Shown piece after piece: positions 41,815-50,895 of a stretch of 51,049 bases of DNA. Position 1 is the stretch's first letter. Each line of letters opens with the position of its first letter. A program made the position numbers and the translations under genes. The DNA is from Rhizobacter sp. (GTDB lineage: Bacteria; Pseudomonadota; Gammaproteobacteria; Burkholderiales; Burkholderiaceae_C). The notes under the pieces are model-generated. The model had not been told where the DNA came from, made no database searches, and saw only the letters and a program-made list of their open reading frames with translations. Location: NCBI RefSeq assembly GCF_018780185.1, contig NZ_JADMJX010000109.1, positions 1 to 51,049 of the forward strand, in the 5' to 3' direction.

Positions 41815-41831
41815 GGGGTACAGCTCCAGAA

Positions 41832-44141
41832 TCAAAGACGGAAGGTCTTGATGAGCGCTGGCAGCAGCGTGAGCGATGCCACGGCGCTGAGGCTCATCAT
41901 CAAGACGATGAATGCGCCCACGGTGATGTAGGGCGTGAGGGGGGCAGCGAGCATCACGGCAAAGGCGACGGCAAACATCAGGGCGTTGCGCACGATCCCT
42001 TTGCCGGGCCACTGGATCACCCACTTCAGCGCGTCGTGGCGCTCGGCCTCGGTGAGCGGCCGGGTGGCCGCGATGCTCTGGCACCGCTGGCGATAGCGGG
42101 TGACGAAGTGGATCGCAAAATCAACCGCCATGCCCAGCGACAGGCAAGCCAGCACGGCCACCGGCATGTCGATGGTCTTGCCGACCCAGCCGAGCGCGCC
42201 AAAAATGATCAACACCGTGCCGAGCAGCGGCACATAGGCCACCAGGGCCCACTTCAATGAGCGGAAGTCGGCCGCCAGCACACCAAAGACCACCACCAGC
42301 GCAATCGCGAAGCCGAGGATCATGTCTTTGAGCACTTCCTGGTTCCACACCAGGTTGAAGTGGGCGGGGCCAGCAGCGGTGACGGTGAACGGCATGCTCT
42401 GCTCTCGCACCAGCGTCTGCACACGGTCTTCGACACGCTGCATCAGCTGTGCGTCACCGCTGCGCAATTGCAGCAACACATTGGCACGCTGATAGTCGTA
42501 GTCGACCACGCGGTTGAGGTCGCTCGGCCGTGCCCCCATGGAGAAGGCCATCAGGTACTGCCCCGCCATGGCCGCATCACTCGGCAGCACATCGGCGCTG
42601 GGCGCCTCGGCGTTGAGCACGAGGTTGATTCGGCGCAGGTAGTCGGCCACCGACAGACTGGTGCCGACCAGCTGCTGGCTCGCCAGGTCTTTCTGGATCG
42701 CCTCGATGGCCTTCAGCACTGCCGGGTCTTTGATGCCGTCGGGTTTGCCGGTATCGACCACCAGCGAGGCCGGCATGGCGCCGCCCATCTCGCGGCTGAA
42801 GAGCGCGTCGGCCTGGCGCACCTCGCTGCCCTCCTTGAACCAGCGCAGCATGTTGTTGTCGACAACCGACTTGGAGGCACCCCACACGCTGAACAGCATC
42901 AACAGCACGGCGATGCCGATGGTGAGCTTGGAGGCGCGCACCGCCCAGGTGGCAACCCAGCCCGTGAGGCGCGACAGCACATCGTCATTTGGTTGCACGG
43001 GCGGCAGCGGTACGAGCATCAGGCAGGCCGGCACCAGGTAGAAGCTCAGCAGGCGCAGCACCACGGTGCCCAAGACGATGATGCCGCCGAACACCTGGAC
43101 GGGCACGATGGTCATGAACAGCAGCACGGCGAAGCCGAGTGCGGTGGCCAAGGCCGTGTAGCGCACCGGCCGCGAGACAGCGCCAATGGTCTGGCGCACC
43201 ACCTCTGCGCGGTTCATGCCAGGTCGATAACGCTGGAAGAACTCGTTGAAGATGTGGATGCTGTCGGTGGCAATGGCCATCAGGAACACCGGCGCCATCG
43301 AGCTCATGATGTGAACCGGGAACCCGAGGGCAATGCCGGCACCCATGGCGACCATGATGCTGACCATGGCGGTGAGCATCATCACGCCCGCGAGCCACCA
43401 GCTGCGGAACATCCAGAACATCAGGCCCATCATCAAAGCCCCGGCGATCGGCGCAAACAAGCCCATCAACTTGAACATCTCGGCTCCGAACAGGTCGCGC
43501 GCCACCGGGTCGCCGGTGATGTAGATCTGCTGGGGCGTGAAGCTCTTGAGCGCGGCCTCGCGGATGGCCGTGGCGAGCTTGGCGCCGTCTGCGCCCTTCT
43601 CCAGTGGCACGTAGACGGCGGTGGTCTTCTCGTCGCGTGAGATCAGGCGGTCGACGAACAGGGTGCCCTCGAAGAGCTGCTTGCGAAGCGCCTGCACACC
43701 ATCAGCGCTTGTCGGCGCAGCGGCCAGCAGCGGTGCGATGCGCAGCGAATCGCCACTCGCGGTGACGTTGTCCACCGTGTAGAGCGAGGTGACATCGCCC
43801 TTGACGATGCCTTGCAGCCCGAGCACATCGCTGCTGAACTGCTGCAGCTTCTTCAGGCTCTCGGCATTGAGCACGCCGTTGTCGGGCTGGATGGCCACGA
43901 CGATGGTGTCTTCATGCAAGCCGAAGCGCTGGTTGACCTGATCGTTCCAGACCCGCACCGCCGATTCAGGCGGCAGCATGTTCTTCGGGTTGGTGTCGAT
44001 CTTGGCCCAGGGAAAGGCCGCGCCGAAGAGCATGGCGATGCCGACGCAGATCAGGATGGTCAGCCAGGGCCGGTCAACCCCCAGCGCAGTCAAGCGAGTG
44101 GTTTGGGTCATCGAGGGGTGATCGCTCGGAATCGCGCTCAT
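41832..44141 (-). CDS. RND/MMPL-family transporter
   Basis: 769 aa, twelve transmembrane helices in two repeats, each with a large periplasmic loop after helix 1. Patterns GALMMGLMFWMF, MAIATDSIHIFNEFFQRYRPGMNRAE and LSLGMAVDFAIHFVTRYRQR are the conserved helix 4 regions of the MMPL/sterol-sensing branch. Such pumps move lipids or hydrophobic molecules. It lies 17 bp before the LolA-like gene. Confidence 0.9.
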   Translation of the reverse strand: MSAIPSDHPSMTQTTRLTALGVDRPWLTILICVGIAMLFGAAFPWAKIDTNPKNMLPPESAVRVWNDQVNQRFGLHEDTIVVAIQPDNGVLNAESLKKLQQFSSDVLGLQGIVKGDVTSLYTVDNVTASGDSLRIAPLLAAAPTSADGVQALRKQLFEGTLFVDRLISRDEKTTAVYVPLEKGADGAKLATAIREAALKSFTPQQIYITGDPVARDLFGAEMFKLMGLFAPIAGALMMGLMFWMFRSWWLAGVMMLTAMVSIMVAMGAGIALGFPVHIMSSMAPVFLMAIATDSIHIFNEFFQRYRPGMNRAEVVRQTIGAVSRPVRYTALATALGFAVLLFMTIVPVQVFGGIIVLGTVVLRLLSFYLVPACLMLVPLPPVQPNDDVLSRLTGWVATWAVRASKLTIGIAVLLMLFSVWGASKSVVDNNMLRWFKEGSEVRQADALFSREMGGAMPASLVVDTGKPDGIKDPAVLKAIEAIQKDLASQQLVGTSLSVADYLRRINLVLNAEAPSADVLPSDAAMAGQYLMAFSMGARPSDLNRVVDYDYQRANVLLQLRSGDAQLMQRVEDRVQTLVREQSMPFTVTAAGPAHFNLVWNQEVLKDMILGFAIALVVVFGVLAADFRSLKWALVAYVPLLGTVLIIFGALGWVGKTIDMPVAVLACLSLGMAVDFAIHFVTRYRQRCQSIAATRPLTEAERHDALKWVIQWPGKGIVRNALMFAVAFAVMLAAPLTPYITVGAFIVLMMSLSAVASLTLLPALIKTFRL

Positions 44142-44157
44142 GCGGGCAGCCTTGTTG

Positions 44158-45297
44158 TCAGTACATCTTGTTGAGCCACAGCTTCTCGAACATCACTTTT
44201 CCCAAGTGATTCCAAGGGCCGGGGAAGGAGAGATGGATGTCGGGCTGCGGCTCGGCGTAGAAATTCCCCGAGCCGCGACCGGCGATCACGCCGCCCATTT
44301 CGACAAAACACTGGCCGTGCCCGTCAAAGCGATGTGACGCCTCGCGCCCCAGAAGTTCGTCGGCAATGTTGCGAGCAGCAGCCTCGGCTTGGCCATGCGC
44401 GAACACGCCGGCCTTGGGCAAAGACTTGCCATTGGCGAGCGGGATGCCCACACAGTCACCGACCGCGTACACCCCAGGGAACTTGGTGCGCATGGTGTAG
44501 CGGTCCACACTGACCCAGCCACCCGCCGCGGCCAGCCCGGCCTCGACCAGCAGCGCAGGCACGCTGTGCTTGGGCACGTAGGCCAGGTGGTCGAACTCGG
44601 CGTTGGTGTCGCCGAAGTCCAGCCGGCCCTGCTCGTCCAGGCCCTTGATCGTGTGCTTGGGAAAGTAGCTGATGCCCTTGCCGGTAATCATCTGCACCAT
44701 CTGTGCAGAGACCTTCTCGCCCGCCACCGGCATGGGCCCGGGTTCGGGTGTGTAGATGGAGACGCGGGTGTCCTTGCCGTGGCGCTTCAGGCTCTTCTGC
44801 CAGATCATGGCTGCCTCGTAGGGCGCAGCCGGGCACTTGAATGGCATGGAGCACACGAGCACCGCGACGCGGCTGCCAGCCGCTTTGCTACCCAGATCGT
44901 GAAGTGCTTGTGCACCCTTGGCCGTGTAGACGTTGTGGCCGACTTTGGCGACGCTCTCCAAGCCGGTCATGTGCGTGTTCGCGCCGAGCGAGATCAGCAG
45001 GTGATCGGCCTCAAGCGTTCCTTTGTCGGTGGTGACGACCCGCGTTTGCGGGTCGATCGACAGCACCTTGCCGTGGTGAAACCGGATGCCCTTCTTGGCA
45101 ATGCGTGAGATGGGCACCGAAATCTGATCCAGCGTGCGCGTGCCCGCCAGCATCCATAGGTAGGACGGCGAGAACTCGTACTGCGTGGCCTGGTCCACGA
45201 CAACGATCTCGTGCTTTCCGTTGAGGCGCTTCACCAGCTCGTTGGCTGCGGCAATGCCACCGATACCCGCACCGAGGATCACAATCCGTTGGGTCAT
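44158..45297 (-). CDS. SQR/FCSD-like FAD oxidoreductase
   Basis: 379 aa. FAD motif VILGAGIGGIAAANEL, EFSPSYLWMLAGTR, then VLVCSMPFKCPAAPYEAA with two cysteines near 150-156, and VYAVGDCVGIPLANGKSLPKAG. Resembles sulfide:quinone oxidoreductase and the soluble FCSD flavoprotein. No signal peptide, so unlike FccB it acts from the cytoplasm or membrane surface. The second redox cysteine of classic SQR (near 350) is not evident, so the chemistry may differ. Confidence 0.82.
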   Translation of the reverse strand: MTQRIVILGAGIGGIAAANELVKRLNGKHEIVVVDQATQYEFSPSYLWMLAGTRTLDQISVPISRIAKKGIRFHHGKVLSIDPQTRVVTTDKGTLEADHLLISLGANTHMTGLESVAKVGHNVYTAKGAQALHDLGSKAAGSRVAVLVCSMPFKCPAAPYEAAMIWQKSLKRHGKDTRVSIYTPEPGPMPVAGEKVSAQMVQMITGKGISYFPKHTIKGLDEQGRLDFGDTNAEFDHLAYVPKHSVPALLVEAGLAAAGGWVSVDRYTMRTKFPGVYAVGDCVGIPLANGKSLPKAGVFAHGQAEAAARNIADELLGREASHRFDGHGQCFVEMGGVIAGRGSGNFYAEPQPDIHLSFPGPWNHLGKVMFEKLWLNKMY

Positions 45298-45306
45298 GAG
45301 GAGTCC

Positions 45307-46227
45307 TTAAACGCTCGAGAACGCGAGCTTCTTTTCGTAGATGACGCTGTTGCCTGAACGCTTCTCGATGCGCGGCTCGGTGAAAAAGTTTTCCAGCCCG
45401 CCTTGGCTGGCCGGAACCATCTGGATGTCTCGGCCGCGGCTCACCATCACACGGTCTTCGTCGATCGCGCCGAAGAAGTAGTCGCGCTTTTCGGGGTGAC
45501 GAGACGCCTCGGACACGTCGGCCGGAACCCAGCCGAGTTCGGGCACATAGAAGCGCACCCAGCAGTGGTAGCCACACTTGTAGTCGGTGATGTCGCCGCC
45601 TTGCAGGCCTGTGGGGAAGGCCGCACCGATCTCGAACTCGCAGGCCACGCCGCAGCAGCGCAAGATGGCAAGAAACAGCGTGTGGAAGTCGGTGCAGTTG
45701 CCCTTGCCCATGGAACAGGCGTACTCGGTGTCTCCAGCGCCCCACCCTTCGCCCGACTTGTCGTAAGTCATCGTCGCCAGCACATGGTCGTAGGCCGCGC
45801 GGGCGATGTCGAGGGCGTTCTTCTTGGACGAACGAATCTCCTGCGCCGCTTTCACGATGTCGGGCAGGAAGCGGATCTTGCGGGTCTCAATCAACTGAGG
45901 CAGCAAGAGGTTCGCGTCTTGTGGCACCGCAATCGCGCGCGGTGCGTTCAGATCGACCTTCCACTCCTTGCGCTCGATCAGCGCCCGGTAACCGATGCGA
46001 ACCGGCCCACTGTTGGTGCCGTCGCTCGTCGCGTGCAATATGGCGTTGCCGAACACGGGGTCGAAGCCGATGCTGGCTGCAACCGTCGAATCGGACTCCA
46101 TGGAAATCACGTCCTGATGCGGCGTGGACGAAGGCAGCGGCAGCCAGACCTGGATCGGATCGCCTTGGTCCTTGGGTTCGGGAAGTACCAGCTGGAAGCG
46201 CAGCTCGACGGTTCTGGACTTGCTCAT
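45307..46227 (-). CDS. Transglutaminase-like protein
   Basis: 306 aa. Transglutaminase core with Cys178 in MGKGNCTDFHTLF, His in GYHCWVRFYV and Asp in WVPADVSEA, all in the right order. N-terminal 140 residues form a beta-rich domain. No signal peptide, so cytosolic. Bacterial members are often peptidases or amidases. Its place in a sulfur operon is unexplained. Confidence 0.85.
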   Translation of the reverse strand: MSKSRTVELRFQLVLPEPKDQGDPIQVWLPLPSSTPHQDVISMESDSTVAASIGFDPVFGNAILHATSDGTNSGPVRIGYRALIERKEWKVDLNAPRAIAVPQDANLLLPQLIETRKIRFLPDIVKAAQEIRSSKKNALDIARAAYDHVLATMTYDKSGEGWGAGDTEYACSMGKGNCTDFHTLFLAILRCCGVACEFEIGAAFPTGLQGGDITDYKCGYHCWVRFYVPELGWVPADVSEASRHPEKRDYFFGAIDEDRVMVSRGRDIQMVPASQGGLENFFTEPRIEKRSGNSVIYEKKLAFSSV

Positions 46228-46237
46228 CGCTCGCCCC

Positions 46238-47107
46238 TTACTTCAGCAAGCCGGTCGAGCGGCCCACTTGTTCGATGACGAGAAAGTCTTCTTCCTTCGC
46301 CGGGACGAACTTCTTGGCGCCTTGCAGGTCGAGGACGGCCCGATCTGCCGGTTTGGCCATGTCCAGGGTCAGGAAGGCCGCAGCAAACTTCTTGACCGTC
46401 TCGGGCGGCAGGTCTTTGCGCGCCGTCCAGACGTAGTCCACAAAGGGAGGCGTCGTCCAGATGGGCTTGACCTTGGCCAGATCCACCTTGTTGTTGTCCA
46501 GGAGGCGGTTCCACACCTCGATGTTCAGGGCGCCAACTTGCACCTTGCCGGACTCGACCATCTTGACCGTCGCGTCGTGGGCGCCGCTGTAGACCGGCGC
46601 GCCCGCGAAGTCGCGGTCGGCATCGATGTTGAAGTTCGTCTTCAAGAAGTGACGCGGGAACAGGTGCCCCGACGTTGAGCTCTTGGCGCCGAAGGCAAAG
46701 CTCTTGCCGCGCATGTCTTCAGGCTTGTTGACGCCCGACCCGTTGTAGGCGATGAACACGCTCTTGAACTCTCGGTCAATGTCGCGCATGACCACGGGTT
46801 TGGCACCCGACATGACCTTGGCCTGCACGTAGGTGAAGCCACCGAGCCACGCGAAGTCGATCTTGCCGGCGCCCAGTGCCGAGACGGCCGCGCCATAGTC
46901 GATCACGGGAACGTAGATCACCTTGACGCCGAGGCTCTTCTGCAAGTGATCGACGAGTGGCTGGTACTTGCGCGACAGCTCGGTGGGGTTTTCATCCGGA
47001 ATGCCGGAGACGCGAATGATGTCTTCTGCGTGCGCCAGCGATGCGAATGAAACGGCGACGGTGGCCAGGCAGGCCTGGGCGAGATGCTTGAATGCTGAAA
47101 TGACCAT
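46238..47107 (-). CDS. PhnD-type periplasmic binding protein
   Basis: 289 aa from ATG 47107; signal peptide to SLAHA. Family features: IPDENPTELSRKYQPLVDHL, VIDYGAAVSALGAGKIDFAWLGGFTYV and SSTSGHLFPRHFL. PhnD-like proteins bind phosphonates, phosphite or other oxyanions (AioX, an arsenite sensor component, is a relative). With the permease and ATPase genes it forms a complete ABC importer. No C-P lyase genes are nearby, so a phosphonate substrate is doubtful. Confidence 0.9.
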   Translation of the reverse strand: MVISAFKHLAQACLATVAVSFASLAHAEDIIRVSGIPDENPTELSRKYQPLVDHLQKSLGVKVIYVPVIDYGAAVSALGAGKIDFAWLGGFTYVQAKVMSGAKPVVMRDIDREFKSVFIAYNGSGVNKPEDMRGKSFAFGAKSSTSGHLFPRHFLKTNFNIDADRDFAGAPVYSGAHDATVKMVESGKVQVGALNIEVWNRLLDNNKVDLAKVKPIWTTPPFVDYVWTARKDLPPETVKKFAAAFLTLDMAKPADRAVLDLQGAKKFVPAKEEDFLVIEQVGRSTGLLK

Positions 47108-47121
47108 GGGAATGCTCCCTT

Positions 47122-49164
47122 TCAAATGGGTTGGTAGTGGGGGTTCGTTGCGAGCCCGACCGAGGGCGGTACCTGATCGGACACATCGAGCTGCCAATCC
47201 GTGTCTTGGTAAGACTGGACAAGTTGGCTGGCATCTGCGTTCGTTTCGCAGGCGGCCAGCTGATAGCGGAAAGTTGTTTCGTTGTCGCCCGCATCGGGGC
47301 TCTGAACACGTGTGGCGCGCACCACCAGGCCGGGCGCCTGAACTCCGAGAGGAAGATCGGGCTTCAGCAGGAAGCACGAGCCTTCAGGGATCTCTTGTTC
47401 TGTGCGCACCACCAGCCGCTGCGGGGTGACCTCTTCAAACGCGGCGACGGAGATCGGCAACGCGCCATAGTTGAACGGCATCGCCTGCGTGTTCTCGAAG
47501 GGTGTTCGAATCTCGTCGTGTGGCAAGGCGGAGGGCTTGACGCGCAGGATGCGGGCTCGCATGCGGTCGCCCACCGCGTCGACCGCCGACACCACGACCA
47601 GCATGGTGATGAGCAGCAGCGTCAGATCACGCATGTGGAAGAGGCTGATGGCGGTGTGCAGCGCGTCGCCGATGCCGCCGGCTCCCACAAAGCCAACCAT
47701 CGCGGTGGCACGCACATTGACTTCAAACCGATAAAGCGTGAAAGCCGTCATGCGTGCGCCGACCTGCGGCAACACACCGAACAAGAAGGTTGCGAGCGGG
47801 CTCGCGCCCTGCGCCTGCAAGGCCGCCGGCGGCCCCGGTTCAACCTCTTCAAGCACATCGGAGTACAGGCGCCCCAGAACCCCGATGTTGTGCACGGCAA
47901 TGGCCAGAATGCCGGCCAGCGGCCCGGCCCCCACCCAGACCACGAACACCAGCGCGAGGGTCAGCTCGGGCATGGCACGGGTGACTTGCAAAGCCCAGCG
48001 AGCACACCACTTGATGGACTGGCTCAGCCACATGCCGATGCCGTGACGGCGCACCGGGTCGGGCAGGTAGCTGCTCGTCATCAGATGGCTCGCCGCCATC
48101 GGCGCCAGCACAAACGCGATCACGCCCGACACGACGGTGGCCACCCAGGCCATCATCAACGTCTCGCCCACCTGACCGAGCGCGACCTTCAAGAAGGCCG
48201 AGTCCACCGACAGGTCGGTGAAGGTGAACATCGATCCACTGCTGCCACCGAAGAGGTCGCTCCAGGGAATGTCGAGCATGAAGACCGCCGCCAGCGTGCC
48301 AAGCGACGCAAAGCCCACGGTCCAGCGGAAGTTGCGTTTGCGCAGCTCTGCGCTGACGATCTCGAGCGCCACCACGAAGGCGAGCACCGCCAGCAGCGTG
48401 GTGGCCAGCTTGTCATATTGGAAGTAGCGAATGCTCAGCGCGATCTCGCTGCCGAGGCCGCCTGCGCCCACCACCCCAAGGATGGTGCCACTGCGGATGT
48501 TGCATTCCAGGCGGAACAGCGCATACGCGATCCACTGGCGGCCCACCTGCGGCACCACCGCGAACAGCAGGATCGCCCAGCGCGAGGCGCCGGTGGCTCT
48601 GAGCGCGTGAACCGTGCGCGGGTCGACCGCTTCAGCCAGCTCCGAATAGAGCTTGCCAATGCTTCCACCCACGGTGAGTGCAATGGCGAACACAGCCGCG
48701 CCCGGCCCCAGGCCGAGGATTCGCACGAAGATGTACGCCCAGACGATCTCGGGCACCGAGCGGAAGAAGCCGAGCAGAAACCGGGCGAGCCAACGCACGA
48801 ACTCGGCGCCATAACGAACCGGCTTGGGCGCGTGGCGTGGCGGGTTGGGAAGATCGGGCACGCGGATCGCAAAGAACGCCAGCACGCCGCCCACACCAAC
48901 AGCAAACACAGTGCCGAGAATGCCGATCAACAGGCTCTCGACCGAAAGCTCCAGTACGCGGCCCAGGAAGTCGGGCGACATGTCCGGGTTCGCAAAACCC
49001 TGCAAGATGGACGCGGCATTGGACAAGCCATCGGCATCCAGCAACTTGCCCGGCTGAGCGTTGGTCAACTCAAGGCACAGGATCACCGACAGCGCGACGG
49101 CCATCCAGACCCAATAGCGGCGCAACTCGCGCCGGCGGTCAAATCCGTTCGCCGCTGCCTGCAT
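47122..49164 (-). CDS. Fused double PhnE-type permease with extra C-terminal domain
   Basis: 680 aa from ATG 49164. Two complete permease units in tandem (about 20-270 and 295-555), each with the EAA loop: GASRWAILLFAVVPQVGRQ in the first and GASPLATFLFGVLPQVGAR in the second. A soluble tail of about 110 residues follows (ALPISVAAFEEVTPQRLVV ... LVQSYQD) that looks beta-rich, perhaps PilZ-like. The fusion makes the transmembrane dimer from one chain. It overlaps the ATPase gene by 26 bp. Confidence 0.87.
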   Translation of the reverse strand: MQAAANGFDRRRELRRYWVWMAVALSVILCLELTNAQPGKLLDADGLSNAASILQGFANPDMSPDFLGRVLELSVESLLIGILGTVFAVGVGGVLAFFAIRVPDLPNPPRHAPKPVRYGAEFVRWLARFLLGFFRSVPEIVWAYIFVRILGLGPGAAVFAIALTVGGSIGKLYSELAEAVDPRTVHALRATGASRWAILLFAVVPQVGRQWIAYALFRLECNIRSGTILGVVGAGGLGSEIALSIRYFQYDKLATTLLAVLAFVVALEIVSAELRKRNFRWTVGFASLGTLAAVFMLDIPWSDLFGGSSGSMFTFTDLSVDSAFLKVALGQVGETLMMAWVATVVSGVIAFVLAPMAASHLMTSSYLPDPVRRHGIGMWLSQSIKWCARWALQVTRAMPELTLALVFVVWVGAGPLAGILAIAVHNIGVLGRLYSDVLEEVEPGPPAALQAQGASPLATFLFGVLPQVGARMTAFTLYRFEVNVRATAMVGFVGAGGIGDALHTAISLFHMRDLTLLLITMLVVVSAVDAVGDRMRARILRVKPSALPHDEIRTPFENTQAMPFNYGALPISVAAFEEVTPQRLVVRTEQEIPEGSCFLLKPDLPLGVQAPGLVVRATRVQSPDAGDNETTFRYQLAACETNADASQLVQSYQDTDWQLDVSDQVPPSVGLATNPHYQPI

Positions 49165-49903
49165 ACAAGTCCTCCAGACGTCCGTCGGTGATCTGATCCG
49201 GTTCGCAGTCGAAGACGATGCGGCCGGCGCGCAAGCCGAGCACCCGCGTGCAGTCGGCTCGCACGATGTCAAACCAGTGGGTGCAGAACACCAGCGACAT
49301 GCCGCGCGACTTCGCCAGGTCGACCAGTTGTTTGGTCACCGACTTGGCGGTGTTGGGGTCTAGTGAGGCGGTGGGCTCATCGGCGAGCAAGATGGAAGGG
49401 TCGGAGATCAGCGCACGGGCAATCGCCACGCGCTGCATCTGGCCGCCGCTCAACTCGCCAGCACGCGACCACTGGTGGTTGCCGATGCCCAGCTGGGCCA
49501 GGATGGCGCCCACCCGCTCCCGCTCGATGGGCATCAAGGCTGCCAGCAAGGCGCGGTGCCAAGGCCAGGTGGACAAGAGCCCGGACAGCACATTGCCGTG
49601 GACGCTGCTTTGCGGCACCAGCAAGCTCTGTTGCTCGACGATCCGGCAGGCGGAGCGGTACTCCTGGATCTCGCGCCACGAAAAGTCAGCCATCACGCGG
49701 CCACCCACCTCAACCACCCCCGTGGTAGGCCGCAAGGCGCCGGCAATGATCCGGATCAGGGTCGACTTGCCTCCCCCCGAAGGACCGATCAGCGCAACGC
49801 GCTCGCCCGGCTTGAGCGACATGGTGATGTTCTCGAGCGAAGGCCGCCCTGACCACGACCGACCGATGCTTTTGAGGTGGAGTTCCGGCACCACGTCACG
49901 CAC
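49139..49903 (-). CDS. PhnC-type ABC transporter ATPase
   Basis: 254 aa. Walker A GPSGGGKS (40-47), signature ELSGGQMQR (about 153-161), Walker B ILLADEPT (about 172-179) and the H-loop VFCTHW. Energises the PhnDE-type importer. First gene of the long minus-strand operon, 174 bp from the divergent regulator gene. Confidence 0.93.
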   Translation of the reverse strand: MRDVVPELHLKSIGRSWSGRPSLENITMSLKPGERVALIGPSGGGKSTLIRIIAGALRPTTGVVEVGGRVMADFSWREIQEYRSACRIVEQQSLLVPQSSVHGNVLSGLLSTWPWHRALLAALMPIERERVGAILAQLGIGNHQWSRAGELSGGQMQRVAIARALISDPSILLADEPTASLDPNTAKSVTKQLVDLAKSRGMSLVFCTHWFDIVRADCTRVLGLRAGRIVFDCEPDQITDGRLEDLYAGSGERI

Positions 49904-49971
49904 TCCGGAGGTTTTCCCGAAGCGGGAGCAGCCGTAATTGATTACAGTTCATATGCGTTTAGTTGTTAGCA

Positions 49972-49984
49972 TGTTCAAGCGAAC
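49972..49984. promoter_or_regulatory. ArsR-type operator candidate 1
   Basis: TGTTCAAGCGAAC followed by AGAATAGAT; the core GTTC-AAGC-GAAC is a short dyad. An almost identical copy lies 78 bp downstream at 50050. This copy is about 70 bp from the phnC start; its complement TTGAAC could serve as the -35 of the minus-strand operon promoter. Confidence 0.6.
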
Positions 49985-49994
49985 TGAAGAATAG

Positions 49995-50048
49995 ATGGCC
50001 GGGTTCTCCCTTGCACTCCCTAACATTAGGCCCAATTCAATTAATTAA
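49995..50048 (+). CDS. Possible 17-codon leader ORF between the operators
   Basis: ATG at 49995, directly inside the first repeat unit (AGAATAGATG), 17 codons and stop TAA at 50048. No Shine-Dalgarno; it would be leaderless. It may be chance, but start and stop fit exactly between the two operator repeats. Confidence 0.2.
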   Translation: MAGFSLALPNIRPNSIN

Positions 50049-50049
50049 C

Positions 50050-50062
50050 TGTTCAAGCGAAC
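50050..50062. promoter_or_regulatory. ArsR-type operator candidate 2, at the regulator promoter
   Basis: Second TGTTCAAGCGAAC, followed by TAGAAT (50065-50070), a good -10, only 7 bases before the regulator ATG. Binding here would block transcription of the regulator gene. The closeness of -10 and ATG implies a leaderless or nearly leaderless mRNA. Confidence 0.62.
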
Positions 50063-50077
50063 ATTAGAATAGATCGT

Positions 50078-50809
50078 ATGAGCGACATCCCTTTCCTGTC
50101 AATACGTCAATCCAAAACCGAGCTGTTCGAGCAGTTCGCCCGCGTCGGCAAAGCCCTCTCCAGCGGGCTGCGGATCGAGATCCTCGACCTGCTGGCGCAG
50201 TCGGAACGCAGCGTCGAAGCGCTGGCGGAGATCCTCAACCAGTCAATTCAGAACATCTCGCGGCACCTTCAGGTGCTGAGGCAGACCAAGCTGATCGCCT
50301 CCCGCAAGGAAGGCAACTTCGTCTTCTATCGCCTGGCCGACCCGGATGTTTGTCAGCTGGTGGGCATGGTTCAGGGAGTCGCGCACCGCCACCTGTCAGA
50401 GGTCGAAGAGATAGTTGCCCGGTTCGGTTCACACAAGACCGAGTTCGAAGCGCTGGCGGCACCCGAGTTGTTGAAGCGCGTCGAACGAGGAGACGTGGTG
50501 GTCGTCGACGTTCGCCCGCGATTGGAGTTCAATGCTGGGCACTTGCCAGGCGCACTGAACATCCCGTTGCCGGAGCTGGAGCGCCGCCTCAAGGAGCTGC
50601 CAACCGACGTCGAGGTCGTGGCCTACTGCCGCGGCCGTTACTGCCTCATGGCCTATGCCGCCGTGGACTACATGACGGCCAAAGGCGTTGCGGCCATGCG
50701 AATGGGGATGGGCATGTCGGAGTGGCGGCTCGACCAGCGGCCCACGGTCGTGGAGACCGTTGTAGCGGAGATGCTCCCCTCACCTCGGCCGCGCTCCCGC
50801 GATCAATAA
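50078..50809 (+). CDS. ArsR-family regulator fused to a rhodanese domain
   Basis: 243 aa. Winged-helix ArsR domain (about 12-100): RIEILDLLAQSERSVEALAEIL, IQNISRHLQVLRQTKLIASRKEGN. Then a rhodanese domain (about 128-230) with VVVDVRP and the active loop Cys184-RGRY-Cys189. Known: rhodanese cysteines take up sulfane sulfur, and ArsR-rhodanese fusions occur in sulfur-oxidising bacteria. Inferred: a persulfide sensor that represses itself and the divergent operon through the two repeats at 49972 and 50050. Confidence 0.92.
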   Translation: MSDIPFLSIRQSKTELFEQFARVGKALSSGLRIEILDLLAQSERSVEALAEILNQSIQNISRHLQVLRQTKLIASRKEGNFVFYRLADPDVCQLVGMVQGVAHRHLSEVEEIVARFGSHKTEFEALAAPELLKRVERGDVVVVDVRPRLEFNAGHLPGALNIPLPELERRLKELPTDVEVVAYCRGRYCLMAYAAVDYMTAKGVAAMRMGMGMSEWRLDQRPTVVETVVAEMLPSPRPRSRDQ

Positions 50810-50895
50810 TTCGCAAGCGAGCAAGCCACTGCAGGGCTGCGGCGTCTCATAGATTGCCAACCGCAGGGGCGCTGGCCTTCAGCCCACCGGGTATC

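Noticed and set aside
46238-49903. Phosphonate utilisation locus
   Set aside because: PhnCDE-like transporter alone; no C-P lyase, phosphonatase or phosphite dehydrogenase genes in the window.
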